DNA of 64,000 bases from Gracilaria vermiculophylla (GCA_019155205.2 JAHNZQ020000010.1:1905753-1969752); one strand, 5' to 3'. Shown: positions 8,351-18,137, counted from the stretch's first letter. Notes: generated by a model not told the origin, from the sequence alone. Numbers and translations are program-made.

Positions 8351-11300
8351 CTAAACCACTAAAACATTGTTAACAAACCCAGCTCCATCCCTCGACTGCG
8401 GCTGGTTGTCAGCCACCGTCCATTCTTGATCAACCTTAAACTTGTAATGGTACTCTCCGGGGCGAAGCAGCAACCGCAATGCAAATAAACCGCCCTCGCC
8501 CACATCTCTGCTCAGCGGCCACTCCGCAGACCAGTTGTCAAACGATCCCTTGATCACAACAGTTTCACCAGCCCCTCCCCACTGCAGCAGCACAGGCGCA
8601 GCATCGGGGTCGTACAACTCGCTTTCCTCGTTGGCCGTCATAGAAATCATGTGCGCCACGTCTTCCCCGCGAGTGAACATTGCATTCCTCAGCCTGTGGA
8701 ATTCGCTTGACCACGCCCACGCAACCTCCGACACGTCAATCGTCGTTTCATATGCACAAGTCCGCAGTTCTTCGTATTCATGCGGTTGCGAGAACACGCG
8801 AAGCGCGCGCTTCACAGCCCACACAAAGTCCCCGTGCGAATAGTTTTCAAACGTAAAACCATTGCCTTCCCCCATTTCACTTCTCCATTCGTGCACCGTA
8901 TCCTTCAGCCCACCAGTTTTATACGCGACTACTGGCGTTCCTGCTACAAAGAATTCTTGTTGCACTATACCCCCTGGCTCAAACAGTGATGGCATCAGTC
9001 CAAAATCGGCTCCAAGGTTGCACATTGGGCCGTCCGTAAAAAAGCTGTCTGGTGAGGCCCAGAAGCACCATGGGTGTCGCCTTCGCAAGTCTAGCATATG
9101 GCGAGCACATCCAGCTGAGTACTCATCGCTGTAGTTCGCCGGTCCTCCAACTAAGATCTGAATTTTTCCACCAGTGTGCCCAATAAGCTCATCTACCGCA
9201 TTCAGGATAAGATGCACTCCCTTCTGCGAAGTAATGCGCCCTACAAACGCAAACAGTGGAATAGAAGGGTCTCCTTCTTTAAAACCAAAGTAACGTTGTT
9301 GTAGGATCTCCTTGGCCTTGGCATGACTAGCCGCTCCCTTGGTTTGAAGGGCTTCTTCTCTGTCAGCTTTTCGAATACCATTAGGGTACGCAAATGGAGA
9401 CTTGGCAATTTGTAGAATATCGCTAAGTGGATGACCACTCTTCAATTCGTTAAGGTAACTCGGGCTCACGGTACCCCAACTGTCGCTTTTCAGGACGGCA
9501 CAACGAGAAGGATTCACAACCATTTGGCTCCACCACGGATTTACAACCAAATGCCTCGGAAGCCGATGAATGTGGTCGAGGGAGCCTTCATGACCACCAG
9601 GATACACACGGCCTTCGTACGCGCCTTCTCCAAGGTTGTGAATCAGATGGAAAAACGAGGTATGTTTGTAGTAGTCTCCAAAAAATTCCCTGTACCCAGC
9701 TGCCAAGCTCGGTAACCAATCGTTAGTGACGACAACTGATGGATACAACTGCTTCTGACAACAGACCTCGAGTGCTCCAAGAGACATAAGCACTACGGTC
9801 TGAAGATGTTTCACTGCGCCTCCCGGATCGGCATATACCTTGGGGAAGAAGTCGCCTCTTTCCATGAAGATAAGGTTCACACCGTTTTCCACGCCCTCGA
9901 AAACACCAACATCAACAATGTGAGTCCCAAGATCCACGGAAACGTTCCTGGTCCACCTAATGTGGTCTCCAAGATATCCCGTTTGGTTCTTACGATTGAC
10001 GGTATAGTAGGGCGAGATCACGTACACTTCGAGGCCAAGATTCACAAGCCCTTTGGTCAGCTCATCAACCATGACACCCAAACCTCCCGCAGTTGAGAAC
10101 CTGCCAAGTTCTGCTGTCAGGAACACAAGTGGACCTAGTTTTGTAGTCCTAGTCACTACGTTCCGGGCGAGGTTCATTAACTTAATATCCTTGGCAGACA
10201 TTGACATGTGCGTCAAATATGCAACAATTCTCTCAGCGGCGGGCGGCTCAAAGTCTCTTGGTGCTGGCACACCTTCATATGCCACCAAGAAACGGAGTTG
10301 GCTGGAACGCTGCATACAAAGCTGCAGCAGGCGCTCACATTCGCTTTCATCGCATCCTTCTCTCACCATACCGTTGCGCAAAGCCAAAACGGCGGCTGCA
10401 AAGTCGCTAGCTGACGTTGCCGCTCCACGCGTAATTCGCGAGACAGAGTCAATTTCCCGAGGATCTTTGAACCCATCTGATTCGTAGCCACGCAGTCGCT
10501 TGATGCAAGTCGACAAGTGAGCAGCACGGCGTTCCAATGTGTCTTCCACAGGTTTCAGTGTCAGGAGCACAGTTCCGAGCGGAGGGAGATGGACCTTATA
10601 CTTCCGAAACATAAGCTCTTCCAACGTGTATGCCTCATCTAAGTGTTCCCTGCCAGTAAAAGAGTCTACAACAGTGTAAAACGACCCAGGCGCAGCCCCC
10701 GTCGTGAATGAATCTGGGAGATGTTCCCATATCACCCGTAGGTCCAGTTCCACATCACAGCCCCGTCCAAACTGACTTCCATCAATCTTATCCTTCACAT
10801 TTGTGGCGACTATGAGAATCTGATCCTCAACGAAGCGAGCAAACGCAAAAACTTGATGCTTGAACTGAGGATCCATGTTCACAACACACATCCCTCCTCC
10901 TCGTAATGCGTCCAATTCTTGACGTAGCGAGGCGCGATGGGCGTAGTGACCGGTAATCTGAGTGATATCATACCCAAGAGACGGACCAATTTCTTGTCTC
11001 GTTTGTGCTTCCATGTCAGACATGCGTTTCAGGTCAGCTGCCGACATGCTTCTCACAGAAACTCCGTTCATATCATCTCGGGATCGAGAACGCACAAGGT
11101 CTGAGTTGGACGAGATACGCTTCATGTCCACCAAAGAACCCTTTCTCTTCATTTTCAACTTTCTTTCGGGCGCACCAGTGGGGGGTGTCAGAGGAGGGAG
11201 GCCAGCTCCCTTGTAAGGATTTGCAGGAGTAGGTGGTGATTTTTTCGCAGAGAGTGGTGACGCCTTACCAGAGCGAGCCAGTCCAGCGCCGAGAGACAAA

Positions 11301-13231
11301 GGTGGTAGGGCAGCGTCCGCAGGACTTGTGTGACCGCTTCTTTTCGGCGGAGATTTAGGTAAAACAGCATCGAAGTTCACATCGTACTCGGTCATCTCTT
11401 CAATATTAGAAATCCCCTTCATGTTCGCTCGATACGCTCTTCCACTTTCCTCCCCATACAGCTGCATCGGAATCTCAGGAAGAAAATATAAGAGGTCCAC
11501 GGCCAACCATGCTCTTCTGCCGTACAGAGCTCCCGGAAAAGGAGAAAGGTGAGTGCATGTACTGTTGACCATTATTGGATGCTTCGGGAGCCAGGTTTTG
11601 TCGTTGCGATAGAGCCTCGAAAGAGTCCGAGCAGTTGACCTTTTCTGCACCGGCACGCGAGTCACACTCCCATCTCGACGAAGAGACCTGCCGGATATAG
11701 AAGCGAGGATTTGGGGAACTCGCACGGTATGGGCGATTGCACCAGAGATGAGTAATTGCACTTCTCTGTGGAAGTGAGACTCGGCTATAACCATAAAATC
11801 TGGGTATGCGTTCCACATTTCACGGCAGAACTTGACAAAAAACGGGTTTGGGTAGCCCCGCTCAATGCCAGCTTCGGACGTCCAATACCCGTATTCTTCG
11901 TTAGCTTTGACAACGGCACCATAGAAAATTTCGCTCAAAGAATAGTGTGGTTGTCCATCGGAGTCTTGTAAATGCAATTCATCCATGTTTGGGGCCATGA
12001 TGGGCGGCATGGACTGCGCATTGTCCAATCGCACCCCCCTGACGCCGTACTTTTCGGCAAGATGCTTGATCTCCGCAATCATCATATTCCATGTCTCAAC
12101 GCGACGATAATTAAGAAGCGCAGAATCTTCCCACTGATTTTCGCGACCATCCGTTCCAGGGTGCCTGAGAGGAATTCCCTTCTTTGTGAGTGTTTCGACA
12201 GTCAAGTGACGATACTTTCGATGCATTCGGGTGCGTGAGACGCGGTCCAGTGCATCAACAATGGGTTTTAATCCCAGCCTGCGCATTTCCGCACACAGAT
12301 TGGAAAATGCCACATCACCGCCAAGGATTGACGCTGGGGTGGAGCGCTCCACGACGGAGAATGGGGAGGCATTCTCTTCGTCCCTCGGACGTTCTAGAGC
12401 GCCCATGAGATATATGGCGGAAGCGCCCTGCATCTTGACTTTTGGCAGTTCTCGGAGAACAGAATCAAATGATCCTCTCTGGAGAAGCTCGCCGGTGTTT
12501 TCGTCCCATTTCGCGTGCACCTCATCGACGGGCATTTCGGTGATGACGGACTCGCGAGTGCCGCTGGGGTGAACGACAAAGCGGCCTCTGAGCCTGCGTG
12601 CAAAGTCGGCGGGGAAGCCATCAAAAACAATGGGGGAGGTGTCGCCCGTTTCGGCAATGACCCAGTCGTAGAAGCCAGGCCTGGGGAACGGGGGCAGTTT
12701 GCGATACACGCCGTGCTCGGTGACGTTGAGGGAGAGTTCAGTCCAGTCAGGCTCGGCGGTGGCGTCGGGCTGCGGGCCAAACAGGCGAAGCACGGCGGCG
12801 TAGTCGTTGATGATGGCCGGGTCAAAATGGGCGTGGTGACGGAGCAGGACCTCGACGGTGGGGGTCTCACCCACGGTGGCAACGGTTACGGGGAGGGCGT
12901 CGGCGGTCTGCAGATCGTGCGCATCGTACAAAACGTTGAGATCGACGACGGCGGCCTCTCGAATCATGTCGCAGTGGTGGCCAAGCAGGGAGACGTACAT
13001 GGCCTCCAGGGCGGCGACGGTTTGCGGGCACGTTGTGTAGCGCTTGCGCTGACAGGCGCGCATCTCGCGGCGAAGCTCGTCGAGGACGGAGCGCGACAGG
13101 GAGTCGTCATCGGTGGAGAGGTTGGCAATCCAGGTATGCACGCGCTGGCGGAGCTCATCCGGGAAGGCGGAGAGGGATTGAAGGCCGGGATCGTACACAT
13201 GGAGCTTAGAGACAAGGTGCTCCAGCACCAT
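8351..13231 (-). CDS. Giant alpha-glucan (starch) synthase: GH13-like + GT5 + CBM48-like
   Basis: 1626 residues from the ATG at 13231; the frame stays open upstream only because that DNA is GC-rich. The N-terminal part (about 130-600) is alpha-amylase-like: GVRGVRLDNAQ with the nucleophile position Asp403, VIAES with Glu484, and PMQLYGEESG. The usual Asn-His of region I and the His-Asp of region IV are not recognisable, so hydrolase activity is doubtful. A Ser/Arg-rich linker follows (about 615-740: RKGSL, KRISS, RSMS). The GT5 synthase begins near 1040 (LTAELGRFSTAGGLGVMVDE) and includes SLFEPGGIVQQEF and AYKTGGLKDTV. A CBM48/AMPK-type module ends the protein (GSFDNW..PGEYHYKFKVD). The protein should make floridean starch from NDP-glucose. 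No transit peptide or membrane helix is seen, so it is probably cytosolic. Fungal Ags proteins share GH13+GT5 order but are membrane proteins. Confidence 0.9.
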   Translation of the reverse strand: MVLEHLVSKLHVYDPGLQSLSAFPDELRQRVHTWIANLSTDDDSLSRSVLDELRREMRACQRKRYTTCPQTVAALEAMYVSLLGHHCDMIREAAVVDLNVLYDAHDLQTADALPVTVATVGETPTVEVLLRHHAHFDPAIINDYAAVLRLFGPQPDATAEPDWTELSLNVTEHGVYRKLPPFPRPGFYDWVIAETGDTSPIVFDGFPADFARRLRGRFVVHPSGTRESVITEMPVDEVHAKWDENTGELLQRGSFDSVLRELPKVKMQGASAIYLMGALERPRDEENASPFSVVERSTPASILGGDVAFSNLCAEMRRLGLKPIVDALDRVSRTRMHRKYRHLTVETLTKKGIPLRHPGTDGRENQWEDSALLNYRRVETWNMMIAEIKHLAEKYGVRGVRLDNAQSMPPIMAPNMDELHLQDSDGQPHYSLSEIFYGAVVKANEEYGYWTSEAGIERGYPNPFFVKFCREMWNAYPDFMVIAESHFHREVQLLISGAIAHTVRVPQILASISGRSLRRDGSVTRVPVQKRSTARTLSRLYRNDKTWLPKHPIMVNSTCTHLSPFPGALYGRRAWLAVDLLYFLPEIPMQLYGEESGRAYRANMKGISNIEEMTEYDVNFDAVLPKSPPKRSGHTSPADAALPPLSLGAGLARSGKASPLSAKKSPPTPANPYKGAGLPPLTPPTGAPERKLKMKRKGSLVDMKRISSNSDLVRSRSRDDMNGVSVRSMSAADLKRMSDMEAQTRQEIGPSLGYDITQITGHYAHRASLRQELDALRGGGMCVVNMDPQFKHQVFAFARFVEDQILIVATNVKDKIDGSQFGRGCDVELDLRVIWEHLPDSFTTGAAPGSFYTVVDSFTGREHLDEAYTLEELMFRKYKVHLPPLGTVLLTLKPVEDTLERRAAHLSTCIKRLRGYESDGFKDPREIDSVSRITRGAATSASDFAAAVLALRNGMVREGCDESECERLLQLCMQRSSQLRFLVAYEGVPAPRDFEPPAAERIVAYLTHMSMSAKDIKLMNLARNVVTRTTKLGPLVFLTAELGRFSTAGGLGVMVDELTKGLVNLGLEVYVISPYYTVNRKNQTGYLGDHIRWTRNVSVDLGTHIVDVGVFEGVENGVNLIFMERGDFFPKVYADPGGAVKHLQTVVLMSLGALEVCCQKQLYPSVVVTNDWLPSLAAGYREFFGDYYKHTSFFHLIHNLGEGAYEGRVYPGGHEGSLDHIHRLPRHLVVNPWWSQMVVNPSRCAVLKSDSWGTVSPSYLNELKSGHPLSDILQIAKSPFAYPNGIRKADREEALQTKGAASHAKAKEILQQRYFGFKEGDPSIPLFAFVGRITSQKGVHLILNAVDELIGHTGGKIQILVGGPANYSDEYSAGCARHMLDLRRRHPWCFWASPDSFFTDGPMCNLGADFGLMPSLFEPGGIVQQEFFVAGTPVVAYKTGGLKDTVHEWRSEMGEGNGFTFENYSHGDFVWAVKRALRVFSQPHEYEELRTCAYETTIDVSEVAWAWSSEFHRLRNAMFTRGEDVAHMISMTANEESELYDPDAAPVLLQWGGAGETVVIKGSFDNWSAEWPLSRDVGEGGLFALRLLLRPGEYHYKFKVDQEWTVADNQPQSRDGAGFVNNVLVV

Positions 13232-14580
13232 GACGGGGAGGGGGCAAAGGTGGAGGGCAGCGAGCGCGCAAGCGTGCGTGCGAGCAGCGGCACGTACGGA
13301 AGGTAAGCGGCGGCACAAGCGAGCGGGTGAGACGGTGAGCTGCGGGCGGGGGGCGATGGAGGCGGTGGGGGGACGGCGACCTGGGTGAGGAGGGGGAGGA
13401 GCTAAAGAGGGCGGCGGCGGCGGCGGCGGCGCGGCCAAAGTGGGCGCCCGTCTGCAGCGACCGGCGGGATGGCGGGCGAGGAGAGCTGAGCACCCGACGC
13501 GCAACTTCTGGTCACGAATGCGCAGGCGCAACGGGGACGGGGGAGCGGCGCGGTCGCGGACGGACGGCTGCCATGCAAGCGCTTGCACGGCGCCGATTCG
13601 CGCAGATTTTTTGGGCGGCGCGGCGCATGGCGGCGCCTCGGCGCGGGGTGATTGGCCGCGGCCGCCGCGCGGCGCGGCGGCCATGGCGTGGCGCGCAGCA
13701 CGCGCAGTGCGCGCGGCCGCCACGCCGCGGCGCGCCGCGCCACGTGCGCCTCTCAGGCCGCGCGCGTATCTGGGCGAGCGCGCGCGCGGCGCGCTGCGCT
13801 CCCGGCGCGCTGCCGCCGTCGGTGCTCGTCCCAACAGCGCGCCCCCGCGCCGCACTGCTCCGCGCGCGACGGTTGTGCGCCGCGCGACGTGCTCCATTGG
13901 TGCTCCGTCGCTGCCCTTCGCAGCGTCGCGGCTGCCACACGCCGGCGGGCGCGCTCGTCAGCGCGGCGCTCGTCAGCGCGGCGCTCGTCTCCGCCGCGTT
14001 CGGCATGCGGTGTGATGGCGCACGTGCGCACGTGGCGTGCATTTGGGGCGCGCAGTGACGTGTGCTGGACTCGCTTCACCTGCCGCCCAGCCGTCTGCTG
14101 CATGTACAAGGTGTTGGTGTCGCCAGTTGCGAAAAGCGCGCACGACGACGCCCCCGCACGGCACACTGAGGGTGAATGTCCGCAGCAAACTGTTACGCTT
14201 CCAGTGTACGTTGGCGCAAATGAAATGGTGCAACAGTATTCACCCCCCTCTCCGTGCAGAACCAGCCTTAGCCTCGAGCATTGGCTGACCGAGTTTTCAA
14301 AGCACTCTGTTCAACGCACGTGTACCTTACCATGCCACACGGTCTCGCCTCCCGTGAAACTGTTTGTTGACCATCCGTCTTGCCTGCTTTACAGTGCCGA
14401 GCAGCAGCGCTGTGGCTGTAAGTTAATCGCTTAATGGTTAGCGTTGCACCTCGACCTCCATAACATCCTCAAGTAAACGTAGTCATCAGCCACCATCCTT
14501 GCCAATTGCACCGTCATGCACTCGCAAGCGCAACGAGTCCTTTTGTTTTCCCGAGGCCAATACTCTCAGTAAATACTAAT
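13232..14580. promoter_or_regulatory. GC-rich bidirectional upstream region
   Basis: Head-to-head spacer between the glucan synthase (minus) and the gene at 14581 (plus). About 13250-14050 is extremely rich in CG and GC dinucleotides with short repeats (for example CAGCGCGGCGCTCGT twice near 13958-13987). Stop codons are scarce in all six frames, giving many unsupported 100-200 codon ORFs. It probably holds both promoters; no individual site can be named. Confidence 0.45.
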
Positions 14581-15171
14581 ATGTTACAGCTGACCACGAC
14601 CAACAAGAAGCCATTCTGCACACCCTCGAAACAATCGAATGCTTTTCTCTTGCTTCCGTGCACTTCGCCCTGGCCTAGATCGCCATGTGCCGGCACGTAT
14701 ACATGTGCTCAGAGCGTCACTGTTCGACCGCGCTTCGCTCAGCTTTCGCGCCCACACCGTCCATCTCTGAGGCGCCGCTTGACAGCTTCGAGCGCTGAAC
14801 CGCGCCCCAACCAGCAGCACGTCATCCTGGAAGGCGACCTCCTGGCCTACAGGCCACACAATTCCACGCAACAATGGTCGGTCGGAGCCGTCACGCAAGT
14901 TGACGGCGCGTCGGAGTACCAAGTGCGACCGGTGTACGCAACGCAGTCGCACGTCAGCGCCGTGGTCGAATACTTTGTCGACTGGAGTCCGTCTACGCAT
15001 GCAACGACAATAAGTGCACGCAGCTTCTGCCTGCAGCTAATCGACGCACACTACGAGCAAAGAATCATACAGGATCGCTTACAAAACCCGCACGGCGAAA
15101 TGTCCGAGGACTGTTGGCGCGTCGCACGTGAAACGATCGCCAACTTGCCCGCGTCAATTCGCGAGGCGTGA
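14581..15171 (+). CDS. Hypothetical protein, possibly plastid-targeted
   Basis: 196 residues from the first in-frame ATG at 14581; the frame extends upstream only from a TTG. The first about 75 residues are rich in Ser, Thr, Pro and Arg with no acidic residue (PHRPSLRRRLTASSAEPRP), which resembles a transit peptide. The remaining about 115 residues form a compact domain with VILEGDLLAYRPH, QWSVGAVTQVDGASEYQVRPVY and VVEYFVDWSP, followed by a helical acidic end. I do not recognise it. The beta-rich core vaguely resembles small SH3-like folds, but that is only an impression. It is convergent with the F-box gene with 21 bases between stops, so the two 3' UTRs must overlap. Confidence 0.55.
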   Translation: MLQLTTTNKKPFCTPSKQSNAFLLLPCTSPWPRSPCAGTYTCAQSVTVRPRFAQLSRPHRPSLRRRLTASSAEPRPNQQHVILEGDLLAYRPHNSTQQWSVGAVTQVDGASEYQVRPVYATQSHVSAVVEYFVDWSPSTHATTISARSFCLQLIDAHYEQRIIQDRLQNPHGEMSEDCWRVARETIANLPASIREA

Positions 15172-15192
15172 GAAAAAAAAAAGTACAAAGTG

Positions 15193-16365
15193 TTATCGAT
15201 GCGCGCGCTTGTTTTGCTGTTCAGCGCGTGCGGCTCTGTTCATTTCGTACAACTGTGCCAGGTCGATGGCGTCGTCTGCGGGAAACTCGCGGTACACGCG
15301 CTCGCTGAACCCCGTCAAAGGAATGAGGCGGAAGGGCTTTCCCACAAAAGCGTCGGCACAGTAGGAAACCAAAGCGGTGGCCGCGTCGCTTGAACCGTCT
15401 GTTGTCGCGAAGTGGTTTGTGAGATACAGCCTGTCGAACGCGCCATCCACTGTGCTCGCCAACGTGAACTCCATGACGTTGTGACCTCCACGCATGTTGG
15501 GGAACTTTGGGTGCTGCATTGGTAGTACCACGCGCACTCTCCTTCTCGCTTCGTCAAAGGTGTAACTGCCCACGATGGGACGCATTTCATCTCGGTCACA
15601 GCTGGCGAGCTTCCCGCGAGGGTCGCGAACACGGCGGTAAGCAATGTGAGGCGCCTCTGGTGTAGTGAGACCCACAACAGTGCCCGAGGCGTAAAAGCGA
15701 AGGAAGCGGTAGTATGTAACTAGGAAGACAGGTGCCTGCGGCTCCGAGGAAGCAAAACGCGATGCGCTCTTGGTGAACTGGTGTCGCAGCACAAACAACA
15801 CGTTGGTGCGCAGGCGCGGGCGCCGCGTGCAGAGTATTCGCCAAGTCTTGTAGACGTACAGATGCCTCTGGAGCTGGCGGCCGGTTTCGGAGGGCCACGT
15901 ATCGCGCGCAATTCGATGCCAGTGCTTGGGGTCGTATGCGTGTGAAATGAGGTCGGAACTGACTTGCGCGAGGTTTGCGAGGTGCTCGGCTTCCAGGAAG
16001 GAGCAGATTTTTGAGAGCACTTCACTTGGGAGCGAAAGAATGTCGAGCTTTGGTTGCGACTGCTGTTGCTCTGCGGCGGGCGTGTCCGGCGCGGGCTGGT
16101 CAAGCGCCTGTTGGTCGGGCGCGGCGCACTGGCTGCGGCGCAGAGAGCGAAGGCGGGCGAAATCCGTGCGGTAAAGCTCAAGCCACGGCTTGTAGTAGGG
16201 GTGGGGGGAAATCATGGCGTTGACGGGCGCGCGGGCGCGACCGGGGAAGGGCACAAAGGGAAGGGCGTAACAGCGAGGTGCGGCGCGGCTAAAGTACCAA
16301 CGCTGAAAGCGGGCGCCAGTGCCAACGGGCGCAGCAACGCGAGGTGGGCTACGGAGCATTCTCAT
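15193..16365 (-). CDS. F-box protein, FBXO9/Hrt3-like
   Basis: 390 residues from the ATG at 16365. Earlier in-frame starts are a GTG at 16497 and an ATG at 16419, which would add an odd Cys/Ala repeat peptide encoded by a CGCCGCACA-type DNA repeat; the true start is therefore uncertain. The F-box lies at about 107-150 (LDILSLPSEVLSKICSFLEAEHLANLAQVSS). It is followed by the FBXO9 C-terminal region: YYRFLRFYASGTVVGLTTPE, an arginine pair, then a beta-rich segment with GSYTFDE and HNVMEFTLAS. FBXO9/Hrt3 proteins are substrate receptors of SCF ubiquitin ligases. The TPR found in animal FBXO9 is absent. It is divergent from PDH E1-alpha. Confidence 0.8.
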   Translation of the reverse strand: MRMLRSPPRVAAPVGTGARFQRWYFSRAAPRCYALPFVPFPGRARAPVNAMISPHPYYKPWLELYRTDFARLRSLRRSQCAAPDQQALDQPAPDTPAAEQQQSQPKLDILSLPSEVLSKICSFLEAEHLANLAQVSSDLISHAYDPKHWHRIARDTWPSETGRQLQRHLYVYKTWRILCTRRPRLRTNVLFVLRHQFTKSASRFASSEPQAPVFLVTYYRFLRFYASGTVVGLTTPEAPHIAYRRVRDPRGKLASCDRDEMRPIVGSYTFDEARRRVRVVLPMQHPKFPNMRGGHNVMEFTLASTVDGAFDRLYLTNHFATTDGSSDAATALVSYCADAFVGKPFRLIPLTGFSERVYREFPADDAIDLAQLYEMNRAARAEQQNKRAHR

Positions 16366-16790
16366 GCTGCGCTGGTCCACGCACACCAACACAGACGCCG
16401 CACACGCCGCACACGTCATACACGCTTTACAGGCCAGACACGCTCCACACGCCGCACACGCCGCATGAAGCGTAAAAGGTCGGTGCCACACGGACACGCG
16501 ACCACGTGTGCAAGGCTTGGGGGCTGTGCCGCCGGCTTATGGCCCGTTGCATGTGCGCACGAGGGCACGCGCGCGGGCGATGCGGCGGGGAGCGTCCCGG
16601 CGCACATGTGTGTGCCGGTGCGAATTATGGTTGCGGCGCGCCCTGCTCAGCCGCGCGCGCGCGGAGACGTCAACTCATCCGCCTTTCACGCTCGCCGCGC
16701 GCGATTCGACTGCGCGCCAGTTCCGCCCAGCCGCAGACTTCGATTCGCGCCCGATCCGGTGCCTGCCGCGTCCCGCCCGCGCCCTGCACC
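16366..16790. promoter_or_regulatory. Shared divergent promoter region, FBXO9-like / PDH E1-alpha
   Basis: 425 bases between two divergent starts. At about 16380-16470 there is an imperfect tandem of CACGCCGCA-type units (roughly nine bases). The rest is GC-rich with CACGTG at 16503-16508, a G-box/E-box core. No TATA box is obvious. Confidence 0.4.
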
Positions 16791-18137
16791 ATGATGCGCA
16801 GCGCCGCCATCGCCGCGCGCGCCGGCCTCGCGCGCCTGGCTGCCCGACAGCGCCCCCTCTCCACACAGGTTAGCTACATTCGTCACCTTTCCGTTTGGGC
16901 TCGCCTGTTCCCCTCGGCCGCCACTTGTCCCTCGCCGCCGCCGCCCGAGCGTGCGGAGCGCGCACCGCCTGTCGAAGCGCCGCCGCAAACGCAGCTCACT
17001 GACACCCCCCCTCGTCGCGATGCCTCGCCCTCATCGCACCCTGTGCCACAGCCGCCTCCGTCAGAGGTGGTGTTCGACATCACGCCGTTCGCCACGCACA
17101 GGATAGACCCGCCGGAGCCGAAAGCTGTTTCCAACGCCGACGAGCTTCATCAGTACTTCGGCACAATGTATCTCATGCGCCGCATGGAAATGGAGTCGGA
17201 CGCGCTCTACACGCGTCAAATGGTGCGCGGCTTTTGCCACCTCTACAACGGCCAGGAAGCTGTGGCCGTGGGCATGGAGGCTGCCATCACATATGACGAC
17301 TGCCTCATCACAGCGTACCGCAACCATTGCCAACAGCTTGCGCGCGGAGACTCTGTGGAATCCATTCTGTCCGAACTGACGGGAAGGGTGAATGGGTGCT
17401 CGAAAGGAAAAGGGGGTTCCATGCATTTGTACAAGCCGCAGAACAACTATTACGGCGGAAACGGGATTGTGGGCGCCCAGGGCCCGCTCGGAGCCGGGCT
17501 GGCGTTTGCGCAAAAGTACAACAACACCGGAAAGGTGGCCATCACCATGTTTGGTGACGGTGCGGCCAACCAAGGGCAAATCTTTGAGGTGATCAACATG
17601 TCGGCGTTGTGGAAATTGCCCACGGTGTTTGTGTGCGAGAACAACCGGTACGGAATGGGGACGTCGACAAAGAGGAGCGCAAAATCGGAAGAATTCTACA
17701 CCAGAGGCGACTACATTCCGGGAATTCGCGTGGATGGTATGGATGTGCTGTGTGTGCGCGAAGGGATGAAATTCGCCGCCGACTACGCGCGTGAGAACGG
17801 GCCCATCTACGTTGAAATGGACACTTACCGCTACAAGGGTCACAGTATTTCTGATCAAGGTCTGGGGTATCGTTCCATTGACGAGATTAATGTTGTGAAA
17901 GCTAGTCGTGATCCCATTGACCGGGTGAAGGCGCGTCTGATTGAACATGGCTGGGCTACTGCCAAGGAATTGAAGGCTGAAGAAAAGAAAATCAGAAAGG
18001 AAGTTGATGCGGCAGTCAAAGTTGCCGAAACCGCTCCGCACCCACCGATGTCAGACTTGTTTTCCGATATTTATGTCGGGGATGCGGGCTTTGTTCGCGG
18101 CACGCTCAACTCGAATGGCAATATGTCAATGTCGTAA
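16791..18137 (+). CDS. Pyruvate dehydrogenase E1 component, alpha subunit (mitochondrial)
   Basis: 448 residues from the ATG at 16791. E1 decarboxylates pyruvate with thiamine diphosphate and passes the acetyl group to E2 lipoate. The N terminus is a mitochondrial presequence (MMRSAAIAARAGLARLAARQ). The thiamine-diphosphate/Mg motif is GDGAANQGQ (about 254), followed by NMSALWKLPTVFVCENN. The regulatory loop near 347-361 reads YRYKGHSISDQGLGYRS: the Ser of mammalian phosphorylation site 1 is present, but the site-2 Ser is Gly. Residues about 27-90 are a Pro/Ser-rich insert after STQ, where the DNA has a GTTAGC donor and a GTGCCACAG at about 17040-17049. This could be an unspliced in-frame intron. 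Being mitochondrial, it differs from the plastid-encoded PdhA of red algae. Confidence 0.93.
   Translation: MMRSAAIAARAGLARLAARQRPLSTQVSYIRHLSVWARLFPSAATCPSPPPPERAERAPPVEAPPQTQLTDTPPRRDASPSSHPVPQPPPSEVVFDITPFATHRIDPPEPKAVSNADELHQYFGTMYLMRRMEMESDALYTRQMVRGFCHLYNGQEAVAVGMEAAITYDDCLITAYRNHCQQLARGDSVESILSELTGRVNGCSKGKGGSMHLYKPQNNYYGGNGIVGAQGPLGAGLAFAQKYNNTGKVAITMFGDGAANQGQIFEVINMSALWKLPTVFVCENNRYGMGTSTKRSAKSEEFYTRGDYIPGIRVDGMDVLCVREGMKFAADYARENGPIYVEMDTYRYKGHSISDQGLGYRSIDEINVVKASRDPIDRVKARLIEHGWATAKELKAEEKKIRKEVDAAVKVAETAPHPPMSDLFSDIYVGDAGFVRGTLNSNGNMSMS

Noticed and set aside
12515..13306. 263-codon plus-strand frame within the glucan synthase
   Set aside because: Antisense shadow, Gly/Val-rich, no motif.
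13232..13897. N-terminal extension of the glucan synthase frame by 222 codons
   Set aside because: The sequence is Arg/Ala/Pro repeat in GC-rich promoter DNA. The ATG at 13231 starts a normal protein sequence.
17061..18041. 326-codon frame antisense to PDH E1-alpha
   Set aside because: Mirror frame caused by the biased codon use of the real gene; no domain.
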